DNA of 9,724 nt from the NCBI GenBank assembly GCA_934675465.1, contig CAKUQM010000051.1, forward strand, positions 1 to 9,724, read 5' to 3'. The notes below the pieces were generated by a model, which saw only the letters and a program-made list of their open reading frames with translations, was not told where the DNA came from and did not search any database. The translations under genes and the position numbers were made by a program. This DNA comes from an uncultured Erysipelotrichaceae bacterium (GTDB lineage: Bacteria > Bacillota_I > Bacilli_A > Erysipelotrichales > Erysipelotrichaceae). This document shows positions 1-6,843 of this stretch, one piece after another; position 1 is the stretch's first letter, and each line of letters starts with the position of its first letter.

Positions 1-1
1 G

Positions 2-940
2 GGTAGAGGTCCTGTTTGTACATTACTAGTTCAAAATGGTACTTTAAGACAAGGTGATTCGATTGTAGTTGGTACAACTTATGGTAAGGTTAGAAGAATG
101 GCTAACGATAAGGGCGAAGAAATAAGGGAAGCTTGCCCAAGTACACCAGTTGAAGTAATCGGTTTAAATGAAGTTCCGGTTGCTGGTGATAACTTCAAGG
201 TATTCGAAAACGACAAGGATGCTAGAGCTATCGCAGCTGCTAGAAATACTAAGCGTATTGAAAAAGAGAGAAAGGCAACAAGTGCTATGTCTCTTGACGA
301 TTTAAGTGCTCAAATCGAGGCTGGTGAAATCAAGGAAGTTCCTGTCATCGTTAAGTCAGATGTTCAAGGTACTGCCGAAGCTGTTGCATCTTCATTAAGT
401 AAGATTGATGTTGATGGCGTAAGAGTAAATGTTATTAGAAGTGCTGCTGGTTCAATCTCTGAATCGGATGTTATCTTAGCTTCTGTATCTCATGCCGTTA
501 TCTATGGTTTCAACGTTAGACCAGATGCTAATGTAAGAAAGAAAGCTCAAGAAGAGAATGTTGAAATCAGATTACATAACATTATCTATAAGGCCGTAGA
601 AGAAATGGAGGCAGCCATGAAGGGTATGTTGGCTCCAGTTTATGAAGAAGTTGTAATTGGACAAGCTGAAGTTAGAAAGACTTATAAGGTTTCTAAGGTT
701 GGTACAATTGCAGGTACTATGGTAACTGAGGGTAAGATTGTAAGAGATAGTAAGTGTCGTCTAATTAGAGATGGTATCGTTATCTATACTGGTAGACTTG
801 GTTCTTTAAAGCGTTTTGAAAATGATGCTAAGGAAGTATTACAAGGTTATGAATGTGGTATGACTATTGAAAACTTCAACGATATCAAGGAAGGCGATAT
901 TATTGAAGCATACCAAGATCAAGAGGTAAAAGCAGACTAA
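2..940 (+). CDS. infB: Translation initiation factor IF-2, C-terminal part (5' end outside window)
   Basis: IF-2 is the GTPase that brings initiator fMet-tRNA to the 30S subunit and promotes 50S joining. The reading frame is open from base 2, so the 312 visible codons are the 3' part of a gene that starts upstream; the GTP-binding domain is missing from view. Visible in order are the beta-barrel domain after the G domain (about the first 75 residues, with GRGPVCTLLVQNGTLRQGD), a charged linker, the IF-2 domain III (motifs VPVIVKSDVQGTAEA and SDVILASVSHAVIYGFNVRP), and the C-terminal barrel that binds fMet-tRNA (GQAEVRKTYKVSKVGTIAG, then RLIRDGIVIYTGRLGSLKRF). These are diagnostic of the family. 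The stop TAA shares its last A with the rbfA start, so the two genes are translationally coupled. The internal ATG at 98 is only the first Met inside the window, not the start. Confidence 0.98.
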   Translation, partial: GRGPVCTLLVQNGTLRQGDSIVVGTTYGKVRRMANDKGEEIREACPSTPVEVIGLNEVPVAGDNFKVFENDKDARAIAAARNTKRIEKERKATSAMSLDDLSAQIEAGEIKEVPVIVKSDVQGTAEAVASSLSKIDVDGVRVNVIRSAAGSISESDVILASVSHAVIYGFNVRPDANVRKKAQEENVEIRLHNIIYKAVEEMEAAMKGMLAPVYEEVVIGQAEVRKTYKVSKVGTIAGTMVTEGKIVRDSKCRLIRDGIVIYTGRLGSLKRFENDAKEVLQGYECGMTIENFNDIKEGDIIEAYQDQEVKAD

Positions 941-1260
941 TGAGTAGAGTTGATAAATTAGATTCATTACTTCAAAAAGAAATATCTAGTATTATTCAAT
1001 TTGATTTAAATAATCCTGAAATTGGATTTGTCACTGTATCTGAAGTTAGAGTATCTCCGGACTTATCTAAGGCAAGAGTTTATGTTTCTTTCTTTGGAAA
1101 GAACTATGGCATCGCAGCTTTAAAGAAGTCTAAGGGCTTTGTAAGAAGTGAGTTGGCAAAAAGATTAAAACTTAGAAAAATTCCAGATATTGAATTTGTT
1201 GTTGATGATACACTTGAAAAAGTAGATAGAATCCACGACATTGTTCACGGAAAAAATTAA
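940..1260 (+). CDS. rbfA: 30S ribosome-binding factor RbfA
   Basis: RbfA binds the immature 30S subunit and helps late processing of the 5' end of 16S rRNA; it is needed for growth in the cold in studied species. The 106-aa product is near the usual 110-130 aa length and has the KH-like RbfA signatures: an N-terminal helix with RVDKLDSLLQKEISSII, the strand VTVSEVRVSPDLSKARVYVS, and the C-terminal ELAKRLKLRKIPDIEFVVDD. The start ATG overlaps the infB stop as TAATG, and an AAGAGG lies about 13 bases upstream, so coupling to infB translation is likely to matter more than an independent ribosome site. The infB-rbfA order is conserved in most bacteria. A strong intrinsic terminator follows 5 bases after the stop. 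Confidence 0.97.
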   Translation: MSRVDKLDSLLQKEISSIIQFDLNNPEIGFVTVSEVRVSPDLSKARVYVSFFGKNYGIAALKKSKGFVRSELAKRLKLRKIPDIEFVVDDTLEKVDRIHDIVHGKN

Positions 1261-1265
1261 TGTTT

Positions 1266-1298
1266 AAGGCTTTGACTGTAATGGTTAAGGCCTTTTTT
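1266..1298 (+). terminator. Intrinsic terminator of the infB-rbfA operon
   Basis: AAGGC at 1266-1270 pairs with GCCTT at 1290-1294. The stem continues inward with T-G, T-A, T-A, G-T, A-T and C-G pairs to about 11 bp and closes a 7-base loop. T1293-T1298 form the U-tract. It lies directly after the rbfA stop. Confidence 0.85.
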
Positions 1299-1300
1299 AA

Positions 1301-1392
1301 AAATCTTTCCTATTTAAAATACAAAATCCTTCCTATTGAAAATGTCAAATCCTTCCTATTGTAAATAAAAAATCCTTCCTATTGATGTATAA
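1301..1392 (+). repeat. Four tandem 23-bp repeats upstream of the ATPase gene
   Basis: Units start at 1301, 1324, 1347 and 1370 and have an exact 23-base period. Each opens with the 15-base core AAATCCTTCCTATTG (unit 1 differs at two places: AAATCTTTCCTATTT), followed by 8 AT-rich bases that are not conserved. The last unit runs into the -10 box of the downstream gene, so the fourth core covers the -35 and spacer region. This layout suggests a multi-site operator or activator array for the ATP-binding protein gene. That is inference; no regulator is identified. Confidence 0.85.
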
Positions 1393-1409
1393 TAACTATA
1401 AAGAGGGGG
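1388..1409 (+). promoter_or_regulatory. -10 box and ribosome binding site of the ATPase gene
   Basis: A perfect TATAAT is at 1388-1393, preceded by TG. No good -35 hexamer exists at 17-18 bases upstream, where the 23-bp repeat lies, so the promoter may need an activator bound there. A strong GAGGGGG ribosome site (1403-1409) sits about 10 bases before the ATG at 1420. Confidence 0.6.
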
Positions 1410-1419
1410 ATGATTTTAT

Positions 1420-2694
1420 ATGATTAGAGAAGAGTATAAACCCAGGATAATCGATGATATTATCGAAAAGTATTTAATAAATTTTGGTGCAATATGCATA
1501 GAGGGTCCTAAATGGTGTGGTAAAACTTGGACTTCATCTTTTCATAGTAAAAGTAGCATCTACTTGGGTGATCCTAGAGGCAACTTTCAAAATAGAAGTT
1601 TAGCTCAGATATCACCTGATCTTGTGCTAGAAGGGGAAGCACCTAGGTTGATAGATGAATGGCAAGAAGTTCCATCTATATGGGATGCGGTTAGGTTTAA
1701 AATTGATCAAACAGGAAATAAAGGCCAATTTATTTTAACTGGTTCATCAACTCCAAATCATAAAGGAATATTACATAGTGGTGCCGGAAGAATTGCTAGA
1801 CTTAGAATGCATCCAATGTCTTTATATGAAATGGGAAAATCAAGTGGCGATATTTCGTTAGAAGATTTATGTAATGAAAAATTTATGCCTAAGATGACTG
1901 GGGAAGTAAAACTTAAAGATTTAATAGATTACATCATAAGAGGAGGGTGGCCTAGTAATAATGACACTCTTTTGGAAGAAGCAATTTCTATTCCTATGCA
2001 GTATATTAATGCTATAGTTGAAGATGATGTTTTTAGATTAGATGGTATAAAACGCAATAAGGATAAGATGAAACTATTACTTCGTTCTTTAGCTAGAAAT
2101 GAATCTACTACTGTCACAAATATTTCTTTAGCTAAAGATATAAGAGAAAAAGATGATGCTGAAATTGATAAAAATTCAGTAACTGAATATTTAGATATAT
2201 TCAATAGATTGTTTCTGATTGAAAATCAAGCTCCTTTCGCAACTAAGATTAGATCCTCGGTAAGAGTTAAACAGGCAGAAAAAAGACATTTTTGTGATCC
2301 TTCTATTGCCTGTGCGTTGTTAAATGCGAGCCCTGATAAATTATTAAATGATTTAGAGACTCTTGGTCTTTTGTTTGAAGCTCTTGTTGAAAGAGATTTA
2401 AGAATTTATGCAGAGTCTTTTGAAGCTTCTTTATATCATTATCAAGACTACAATAATAATGAAATTGATGCGGTAATCGAAATGGATGATGGCAGATGGT
2501 GTGCATTTGAAATAAAATTGGGTGCCAACCAAATAGATGCTGCTGCTAAAAATTTGTTAGATATTAACCAAAAAATTAAAGATGAAAATGGTAAACCAGC
2601 TAGTGTTTTATGTGTAATTTGCGGGATGTCTAATGCTGCTTATAAACGTCATGATGGCGTTTATGTAGTACCAGTAACGGCTTTAAAGAATTAA
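1420..2694 (+). CDS. ATP-binding protein, AAA_14 / DUF4143 family
   Basis: The 424-aa protein has the standard layout of this large, poorly understood family. The N-terminal AAA-type ATPase has Walker A GPKWCGKT (29-36), Walker B RLIDEWQ (76-82) and a sensor-like FILTGSSTP (104-112). A middle part is likely winged-helix (about 200-270). The C-terminal DUF4143 domain resembles a PD-(D/E)XK nuclease: D350 in NNEIDAVIE and E364-I-K366 in AFEIKLG are in the right order and spacing for the catalytic D...EXK. Length is typical. Function in the cell is not established for the family; roles with mobile DNA or toxin-like systems have been suggested. The gene is a single unit between two terminators, with a strong ribosome site and an unusual repeat array in front. 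Confidence is high for the family and low for the role. Confidence 0.93.
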   Translation: MIREEYKPRIIDDIIEKYLINFGAICIEGPKWCGKTWTSSFHSKSSIYLGDPRGNFQNRSLAQISPDLVLEGEAPRLIDEWQEVPSIWDAVRFKIDQTGNKGQFILTGSSTPNHKGILHSGAGRIARLRMHPMSLYEMGKSSGDISLEDLCNEKFMPKMTGEVKLKDLIDYIIRGGWPSNNDTLLEEAISIPMQYINAIVEDDVFRLDGIKRNKDKMKLLLRSLARNESTTVTNISLAKDIREKDDAEIDKNSVTEYLDIFNRLFLIENQAPFATKIRSSVRVKQAEKRHFCDPSIACALLNASPDKLLNDLETLGLLFEALVERDLRIYAESFEASLYHYQDYNNNEIDAVIEMDDGRWCAFEIKLGANQIDAAAKNLLDINQKIKDENGKPASVLCVICGMSNAAYKRHDGVYVVPVTALKN

Positions 2695-2695
2695 A

Positions 2696-2725
2696 AAAAT
2701 AATCGTTCTTATGAACGATTATTTT
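2696..2725. terminator. Bidirectional terminator between convergent genes
   Basis: Bases 2696-2708 pair with 2713-2725 in a perfect 13-bp stem (AAATAATCGTTC arm) around a TTAT loop. Read on the minus strand it is followed by seven T (from the A-run at 2693-2699), which makes it strongest for the aldolase gene. On the plus strand the T-tract is short and partly within the stem. It overlaps the minus-strand stop codon and starts just after the plus-strand one. Confidence 0.85.
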
Positions 2726-3750
2726 GATAATGCTTCTTTTAAATCACTCGCAAACTCTAGCGTTGCTTCCTCTTTTGTGCACCATGATGTCACAAAACGA
2801 CAAACTGATGACTTTTCATCATATGGTTCCCAAATCTCGAAGATATATTTTTGTTGAAGCTTTTTGATTACTTCGTTATCCAAAATATAGAATTGTTGAT
2901 TGGTTGGTGAATTAGTATAAGGTTTAATATTAAATGCTGAGAAGATATATTTTAAGGCATCAGCTGTTTTATTGGCATGTGATGCAAGCTTTAAATATAA
3001 GTCATCAGTAAATAAAGTCTTAAAGCTAATTCCCATGATTCTTGCCTTCGCTAACATCTGACCATTTTGTTTAAGATAATAACGGAAGTTTTCCTTTAAT
3101 TCATCATTACAAATCACAAAGGCTTCACCAAGTAGAGCACCGTTTTTAGTACCACCGATATAGAACATATCAGTTAATTCTGCAATATCCTCAAGTCTTA
3201 AAGTATTGCCAAGGCTTGCTAGTGCTGTTGAAAGTCTAGCACCATCCATATATAGATATAAGCCATACTTATCACAGATTTGTCTTATTAATCTTACTTC
3301 ATCAAGTGTATAAACAGTACCTAATTCGGTAGGATTGGTGATAAAGACCATCTTAGGCTTAACCATATGCTCATCTGGATGTTTCTCAATAATCTTAACA
3401 ATCTCAAACGGATCAATCTTACCATCTCTATTTGGAGTTGTAAGAATCTTATGTCCTTTAGCTTCAATAGCACCTGTTTCATGAACGTTGATATGACCTG
3501 TATCTGCACTGATAACAGCTTCATAAGGTCTTAGGGCAATTGAATGAGCCAAGATATTACATGGTGTACCACCTGGTACAAAATGGATATCAACATCTTC
3601 ATTCTTAATCGCATTTTTGATTAATCTTTTAGCTAATAAACAGTAATCATCATTACCATAACCAGCTTGTTGTTTATTGTTTGTTTTTATTAATTCTTCT
3701 AATATTTCTGGGGCACACCCTTCTAAATAATCACTTTGAAAATTGTACAT
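2719..3750 (-). CDS. Threonine aldolase family PLP enzyme (beta-eliminating lyase)
   Basis: This is a fold-type I, pyridoxal-phosphate enzyme of the low-specificity threonine aldolase / beta-eliminating lyase family (Beta_elim_lyase). Members usually cleave L-threonine or L-allo-threonine to glycine and acetaldehyde. Visible landmarks are the PLP phosphate region VPGGTPCNILA (58-68), the ring-stacking His in DTGHINVHETGA (H86), the Asp that contacts the pyridine nitrogen in MDGARL (D169) and the Schiff-base lysine in GGTKNGALLGEA (K202). The 343-aa length is normal. AGAGGA lies about 6 bases before the ATG, which supports this start. It follows the YitT-like gene by 32 bases and may be co-transcribed with it, although an extended -10 in the gap offers its own promoter. 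Substrate is inferred from the family only; related enzymes act on other beta-hydroxy amino acids. Confidence 0.9.
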   Translation of the reverse strand: MYNFQSDYLEGCAPEILEELIKTNNKQQAGYGNDDYCLLAKRLIKNAIKNEDVDIHFVPGGTPCNILAHSIALRPYEAVISADTGHINVHETGAIEAKGHKILTTPNRDGKIDPFEIVKIIEKHPDEHMVKPKMVFITNPTELGTVYTLDEVRLIRQICDKYGLYLYMDGARLSTALASLGNTLRLEDIAELTDMFYIGGTKNGALLGEAFVICNDELKENFRYYLKQNGQMLAKARIMGISFKTLFTDDLYLKLASHANKTADALKYIFSAFNIKPYTNSPTNQQFYILDNEVIKKLQQKYIFEIWEPYDEKSSVCRFVTSWCTKEEATLEFASDLKEALSK

Positions 3751-3771
3751 ATAATCCTCTTTTCCCTTTCA

Positions 3772-3780
3772 ATCATACCA
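3772..3780 (-). promoter_or_regulatory. Possible extended -10 promoter for the aldolase gene
   Basis: Read on the minus strand, TGGTATGAT has the TGnTATnAT form of an extended -10 and lies 21 bases before the ATG, with AGAGGA between. No good -35 is seen, as is common for extended -10 promoters. The alternative is simple read-through from the upstream gene. Confidence 0.4.
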
Positions 3781-3782
3781 TA

Positions 3783-4625
3783 TTATTTAGGTACATATCT
3801 TATATTAGAGACATTGTAGACTGTCACAAAGGCACTTGGATCATTATGAATAATGAAGTCCATAAGTAACTGATATTCTCTTTTATCGACAATCGTCACA
3901 ATCTCTTCATGTTTTTCTTTAGTATAAGCACCAGTACTTGTATATAAGGTAGCACCTGAATGTAGTGTGTTAATAATAAAATCTTTTATTTCTTCATTCT
4001 TATTCAAAGACACAATGCATACTCTTCTTTTGATATTTTGGCCAAAGATAAAGTAATCAGTTAAGATACCACAGAAATAAGTGCCTAAAACTGATAAGAT
4101 TACTTTACGCGGTGAATAGACAAGGGCAGAAGATAAGGATACTATCATGCCTGACAAAGCTAGAGCTTTACCAATTTCCATATGTAAGTATTTGTTCATT
4201 ATCTTGGCAACTATATCTAAGCCACCTGATGAGGCATTATTGTTGAATAGCATCGCAATACCAAAGGATACAAGGAAACAATAGGCAGTAACATCAATAA
4301 TGTCAGATCCTGTAATAGATGTGACATTTGGGAATAATACTTCAAGTATTGCCAAGATGATTGGCATAAGGATTGCTGTATATACGGTTTTAGCACCAAA
4401 ATCTTTACCAATCAAAATAAAACTAATTACTAATAATACTGCATTCATTATTAGAGTTAGCGTAGAAACTTTAAGTGGTATAAAGTGTGTTAAGACAATA
4501 GCTAGGCCTGAAATACTACTAATTGATGTTTCTGATGGTATTAAAAAGAAATAGACAGCACATGATACGATTATTGTTCCAAAGGTTAGAACTAGAAGTT
4601 CTTTGATTTTTTTCATAGTGTTCAT
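3783..4625 (-). CDS. YitT family membrane protein (DUF161 + DUF2179)
   Basis: The 280-aa product is an integral membrane protein of the YitT family, whose transport or other function is not settled. Hydrophobic segments fall near residues 10-28, 37-50, 55-72, 80-98, 110-127 and 155-190. The family hallmark NNNASSGGLDIVAK is at 128-141. The soluble C-terminal DUF2179 domain spans about 215-275 (SGATLYTSTGAYTKEKHEEI, then DPSAFVTVYNVSNI) and is thought to be a small cytoplasmic regulatory or ligand-binding module. Length is typical. Two starts are possible, Met1 at 4625 and Met4 at 4616. Neither has a ribosome site, and a perfect TATAAT lies 6 bases before Met1, which suggests a leaderless mRNA. 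It is divergent from the deacetylase gene and upstream of the aldolase gene. Confidence 0.92.
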   Translation of the reverse strand: MNTMKKIKELLVLTFGTIIVSCAVYFFLIPSETSISSISGLAIVLTHFIPLKVSTLTLIMNAVLLVISFILIGKDFGAKTVYTAILMPIILAILEVLFPNVTSITGSDIIDVTAYCFLVSFGIAMLFNNNASSGGLDIVAKIMNKYLHMEIGKALALSGMIVSLSSALVYSPRKVILSVLGTYFCGILTDYFIFGQNIKRRVCIVSLNKNEEIKDFIINTLHSGATLYTSTGAYTKEKHEEIVTIVDKREYQLLMDFIIHNDPSAFVTVYNVSNIRYVPK

Positions 4626-4631
4626 GAGTGT

Positions 4632-4637
4632 ATTATA
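4632..4637 (-). promoter_or_regulatory. -10 box of the YitT-like gene, abutting the start codon
   Basis: TATAAT is read on the minus strand at 4637-4632. Only six bases separate it from the ATG at 4625, so transcription would start at or within a base or two of the start codon. No Shine-Dalgarno sequence is present. The -35 region is weak. Confidence 0.5.
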
Positions 4638-4659
4638 TATCTTTAATGGGAATTTAAGG

Positions 4660-4665
4660 TAGAAT
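4660..4665 (+). promoter_or_regulatory. Possible -10 box of the deacetylase gene
   Basis: TAGAAT lies seven bases before the ATG at 4673, which again implies a leaderless transcript. An AAGG at 4656-4659 is 13 bases from the ATG, rather far for a ribosome site, so a longer leader from an unseen upstream promoter cannot be excluded. Confidence 0.35.
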
Positions 4666-4672
4666 AATAAAG

Positions 4673-5941
4673 ATGGTAAAGAATAAAAAAAGACATTTAA
4701 GAAAATCGATTAAATATGCCCTTGCTGGTTTATTTGGACTTTTGTTGGTTGGAATTATTGTATTCATATTGAATTTTAACTTTAAGTTTGTAGGTAAGAA
4801 GTCAATTCATGACGATGCCCTTACTTATAAGACTAAGTCATGTTTAGCATTTTATCCAAATAGTGAAAAAGGAAAAGATATAGCTAAAAACATTTGTGAT
4901 AAGGCTTTGAAGGATACAATCTATGATTATGCCCTTGTTCCATATGGTGATTATTATCTTGTTTCTTATCATGATGGAACTAAATATTATGTTGATAAGG
5001 AATATAAGGAATTAGTTATTGATAATATAAATGAAGATGGTAAGAAGATTATTGCGGATTATCTTCGTTATCAATTAAAGAAGGAAGAAAAGGATTTTGC
5101 CTATACTTTAGAATTTTTGGAAGAATCTTTCTATCAAAATCTAGATTTAAGTGAAGTTACTTATAAGGTCGATGGTCCTGATTTATTGTGTCATTTCCCT
5201 AAGTATGAAGCTGATATTAAAGTGCCTTTAAAATATATGCAAAGTGCATGTAATATCAATCTTGGTTATGAGAATGAACTATATCATAAGCCACATTATA
5301 TTTCTAAGAATCGTAAGATGATTTGTTTCACTTTTGATGATGGTCCTGATATGAGCTTAAAGACCAGTGGTCAAATAGTGGATACCTTATATAAGTATGA
5401 TAGTTCGGCTACTTTCTATATCTTGGGAAGCAGACTTGGTGAGAAACAAATTAATTTCTGTAAAGAGAGTGTTGAAAAGGGTATGGAATATGGTTCTCAT
5501 ACTCAATCTCATAAGAATTTAACTAAGTTGTCTGTTTCTGATGTGGCTAACGAGATTATGACACCATATCATGATTTATATGACAATGAATTTGGCTTTG
5601 GTTATCAGATGAAAACCTTTAGACCACCATATGGTGCCTATAGTGATACAGTAAGACAGGCTACTAATTTGACTGCTGTACTTTGGAATGTAGATTCTAA
5701 GGACTGGTCATATCGTACTAAGTATGATGCATCTGATGCAGTTGATGTAATCTATAATGAGGTTATTAAGGACGGGGATGAAAATGATGTGGTTTTGTTC
5801 CATGATATTTATCAAACAAGTGTTGATGCAGCAAGTAAACTTATTACATACTATATCAATCAAGGGTATCAAATAGTCAATGTATCAGAGCTTATGGAAG
5901 TTTTGGGTGTGACTGGTGCATCTTATTTTTCTGGTAAATAG
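4673..5941 (+). CDS. Membrane-anchored polysaccharide deacetylase (NodB homology, CE4)
   Basis: This is a metal-dependent deacetylase of carbohydrate esterase family 4, acting outside the membrane on N-acetylated glycans; peptidoglycan is the most likely substrate (PgdA/PdaC-like), by family inference. A basic N-terminus is followed by one membrane anchor (about 15-36), then an extracytoplasmic region (45-205) of the kind found before NodB domains in Bacillota cell-wall deacetylases. The NodB domain has all five motifs: TFDDGPD (220-226, catalytic base D222 and metal D223), SHTQSH (275-280, metal H276 and H280), RPPYGAYSD (317-325), WNVDSKDW (338-345) and VLFHDIY (374-380, catalytic H377). 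The active site therefore looks intact. At 422 aa it is normal for the two-domain form. It stands alone, divergent from the YitT-like gene, and ends before a palindrome and hairpin. Confidence 0.95.
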   Translation: MVKNKKRHLRKSIKYALAGLFGLLLVGIIVFILNFNFKFVGKKSIHDDALTYKTKSCLAFYPNSEKGKDIAKNICDKALKDTIYDYALVPYGDYYLVSYHDGTKYYVDKEYKELVIDNINEDGKKIIADYLRYQLKKEEKDFAYTLEFLEESFYQNLDLSEVTYKVDGPDLLCHFPKYEADIKVPLKYMQSACNINLGYENELYHKPHYISKNRKMICFTFDDGPDMSLKTSGQIVDTLYKYDSSATFYILGSRLGEKQINFCKESVEKGMEYGSHTQSHKNLTKLSVSDVANEIMTPYHDLYDNEFGFGYQMKTFRPPYGAYSDTVRQATNLTAVLWNVDSKDWSYRTKYDASDAVDVIYNEVIKDGDENDVVLFHDIYQTSVDAASKLITYYINQGYQIVNVSELMEVLGVTGASYFSGK

Positions 5942-5947
5942 AACACA

Positions 5948-5990
5948 TAAACATCTCTTAAGAGGGGTAAACATTTCTTTATAATGTAGT
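5948..5990 (+). promoter_or_regulatory. Orphan promoter-like stretch with palindrome
   Basis: A perfect 10-bp palindrome CTCTTAAGAG (5955-5964) is flanked by two TAAACAT copies 20 bases apart (5948-5954 and 5968-5974). A TATAAT (5980-5985) follows. No gene follows: the next plus-strand structure is the hairpin at 6000-6039. It may be a regulated promoter left behind after its gene was replaced by the accessory region, or the start of a short RNA that ends in the hairpin. Confidence 0.3.
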
Positions 5991-5996
5991 AGAGAT

Positions 5997-6039
5997 AAAA
6001 AATCCCTTTACTTATGAATAATCATAGGCAAAGGGATTT
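5997..6039 (-). terminator. Strong hairpin terminator of the 50-aa ORF
   Basis: Bases 6000-6009 (AAATCCCTTT) pair with 6030-6039 and, after one A-C mismatch, 6011-6017 pair with 6022-6028 around an ATAA loop, giving a 17-bp hairpin. On the minus strand it is followed by a T-run (A-run 5997-6002 on plus), so it best serves the minus-strand ORF that ends at 6045. It may also stop the deacetylase transcript from the other side. Confidence 0.75.
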
Positions 6040-6044
6040 ATCAT

Positions 6045-6197
6045 TTATTTAACCATTTTAAGTAAGATATCATCTACTGCATCTGTATATCTACCTTGAG
6101 AGATACGATTATTTCTTAAATCTATCAAACATTTAATGATTAGATCATATTCATCGCCAGTTAATGTAATTATGTATTTATCACGATTGAAGAACAT
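6045..6197 (-). CDS. Small hypothetical protein, 50 aa
   Basis: The 50-aa frame runs from ATG at 6197 and ends with LRNNRISQGRYTDAVDDILLKMVK (residues 27-50). An N-terminal beta-type segment (YIITLTGDEYDLIIKCL) precedes it. I recognise the pattern TxxEYxLIIxxLxxLRNxxIxxGRYTDAVDDxLxK from short uncharacterised proteins of Bacillota, often on accessory DNA; no function is known to me. No clear ribosome site precedes the ATG, and in-frame codons continue a few residues upstream to a TAA, so the true 5' end may have been replaced where the transposase remnant joins. A strong minus-strand terminator begins 5 bases after the stop, which supports it being or having been a real gene. The codon pattern and the conserved-looking C-terminus are the main evidence. 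Confidence 0.6.
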   Translation of the reverse strand: MFFNRDKYIITLTGDEYDLIIKCLIDLRNNRISQGRYTDAVDDILLKMVK

Positions 6198-6198
6198 A

Positions 6199-6843
6199 TT
6201 AGTACCATGTTCTTAATGTAGAAGTAAAAGATGGTTTAGAAGTCCATGTGACAATAAATATTGATTTTTCTTTATTGGTAGCTACACCTATTCCTATTTA
6301 ATTGTTTGATATACCTCTTATTTTTTTTGCCATATTTCTTGATTGTTTCACCTTTAATTTTATGTAAGTACATCTTATCTAGATAAATTGTTCCATCAAG
6401 AATTTCTTCATCTTGTATACCTTTTAGTACTTCAAATACTTTTAACAACCAATACCTGCCTGTTGATTCAGCATTTCGATTGTCATATGAGCTTGTTTTA
6501 ATAGAATGAAATTCGAATAAAGATAATAAAAACTCAAACCACTCGGATATAGGAAATTTATGTGAATCAAAAATGATGTTTGTTAGTGGAGTAAAGCTTT
6601 TGACACATTCACTGTATTTATATTTTTGTGCCCATCTTTTATGAATCGTACTGAACCATAATACAGACAGTTTTTAATCTTTATAGAATTGATAAAAGCA
6701 ACTTCATCTTCAGGTGCAGAACAATGCTTAGCTGATGAATACCATTCATCTAGTGTGCTTTTAAACAGCTTTTCTTTAGGAGTTAATTTTACACTCTTAA
6801 AAGGATAAGCTCTAATAGACTTTTTATTATATTTATTATTCAT
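6199..6843 (-). pseudogene. IS1595-type transposase remnant (frameshifted, 3' end missing)
   Basis: Minus-strand pieces in different frames join into one IS1595/ISXO2-like transposase. From 6843 down to about 6630, one frame gives an N-terminal region ending in a zinc-ribbon half (CLYYGSVRFIKDGHK). A shift near 6623-6633 moves to a frame open to 6275, with QKYKYSECVKSFTPLTN, FPISEWFEFLLSLF, STGRYWLLKVFEVLKGIQDE and the first catalytic Asp in DGTIYLDKMY. A second shift in an A8 run near 6320-6327 leads to IRGISNN, an in-frame TAA (6298-6300) and IGIGVATNKEKSIFIVTWTS, after which similarity ends near 6205. The second and third catalytic acidic residues are absent, and two of the four zinc-ribbon Cys appear to be Tyr. 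It is non-functional. No terminal inverted repeats were identified. Confidence 0.75.

Noticed and set aside
1301..1392. Tandem repeats as a CRISPR array
   Set aside because: The conserved part is only 15 bases and the gaps are 8 bases, far below CRISPR spacers. The array ends in a promoter and no cas genes are present.
3321..3524. Minus-strand 67-codon frame
   Set aside because: It is an out-of-frame shadow inside the threonine aldolase family gene.
4300..4554. Plus-strand 84-codon frame
   Set aside because: It is the antisense of the well-supported YitT-like gene, with no start signal of its own.
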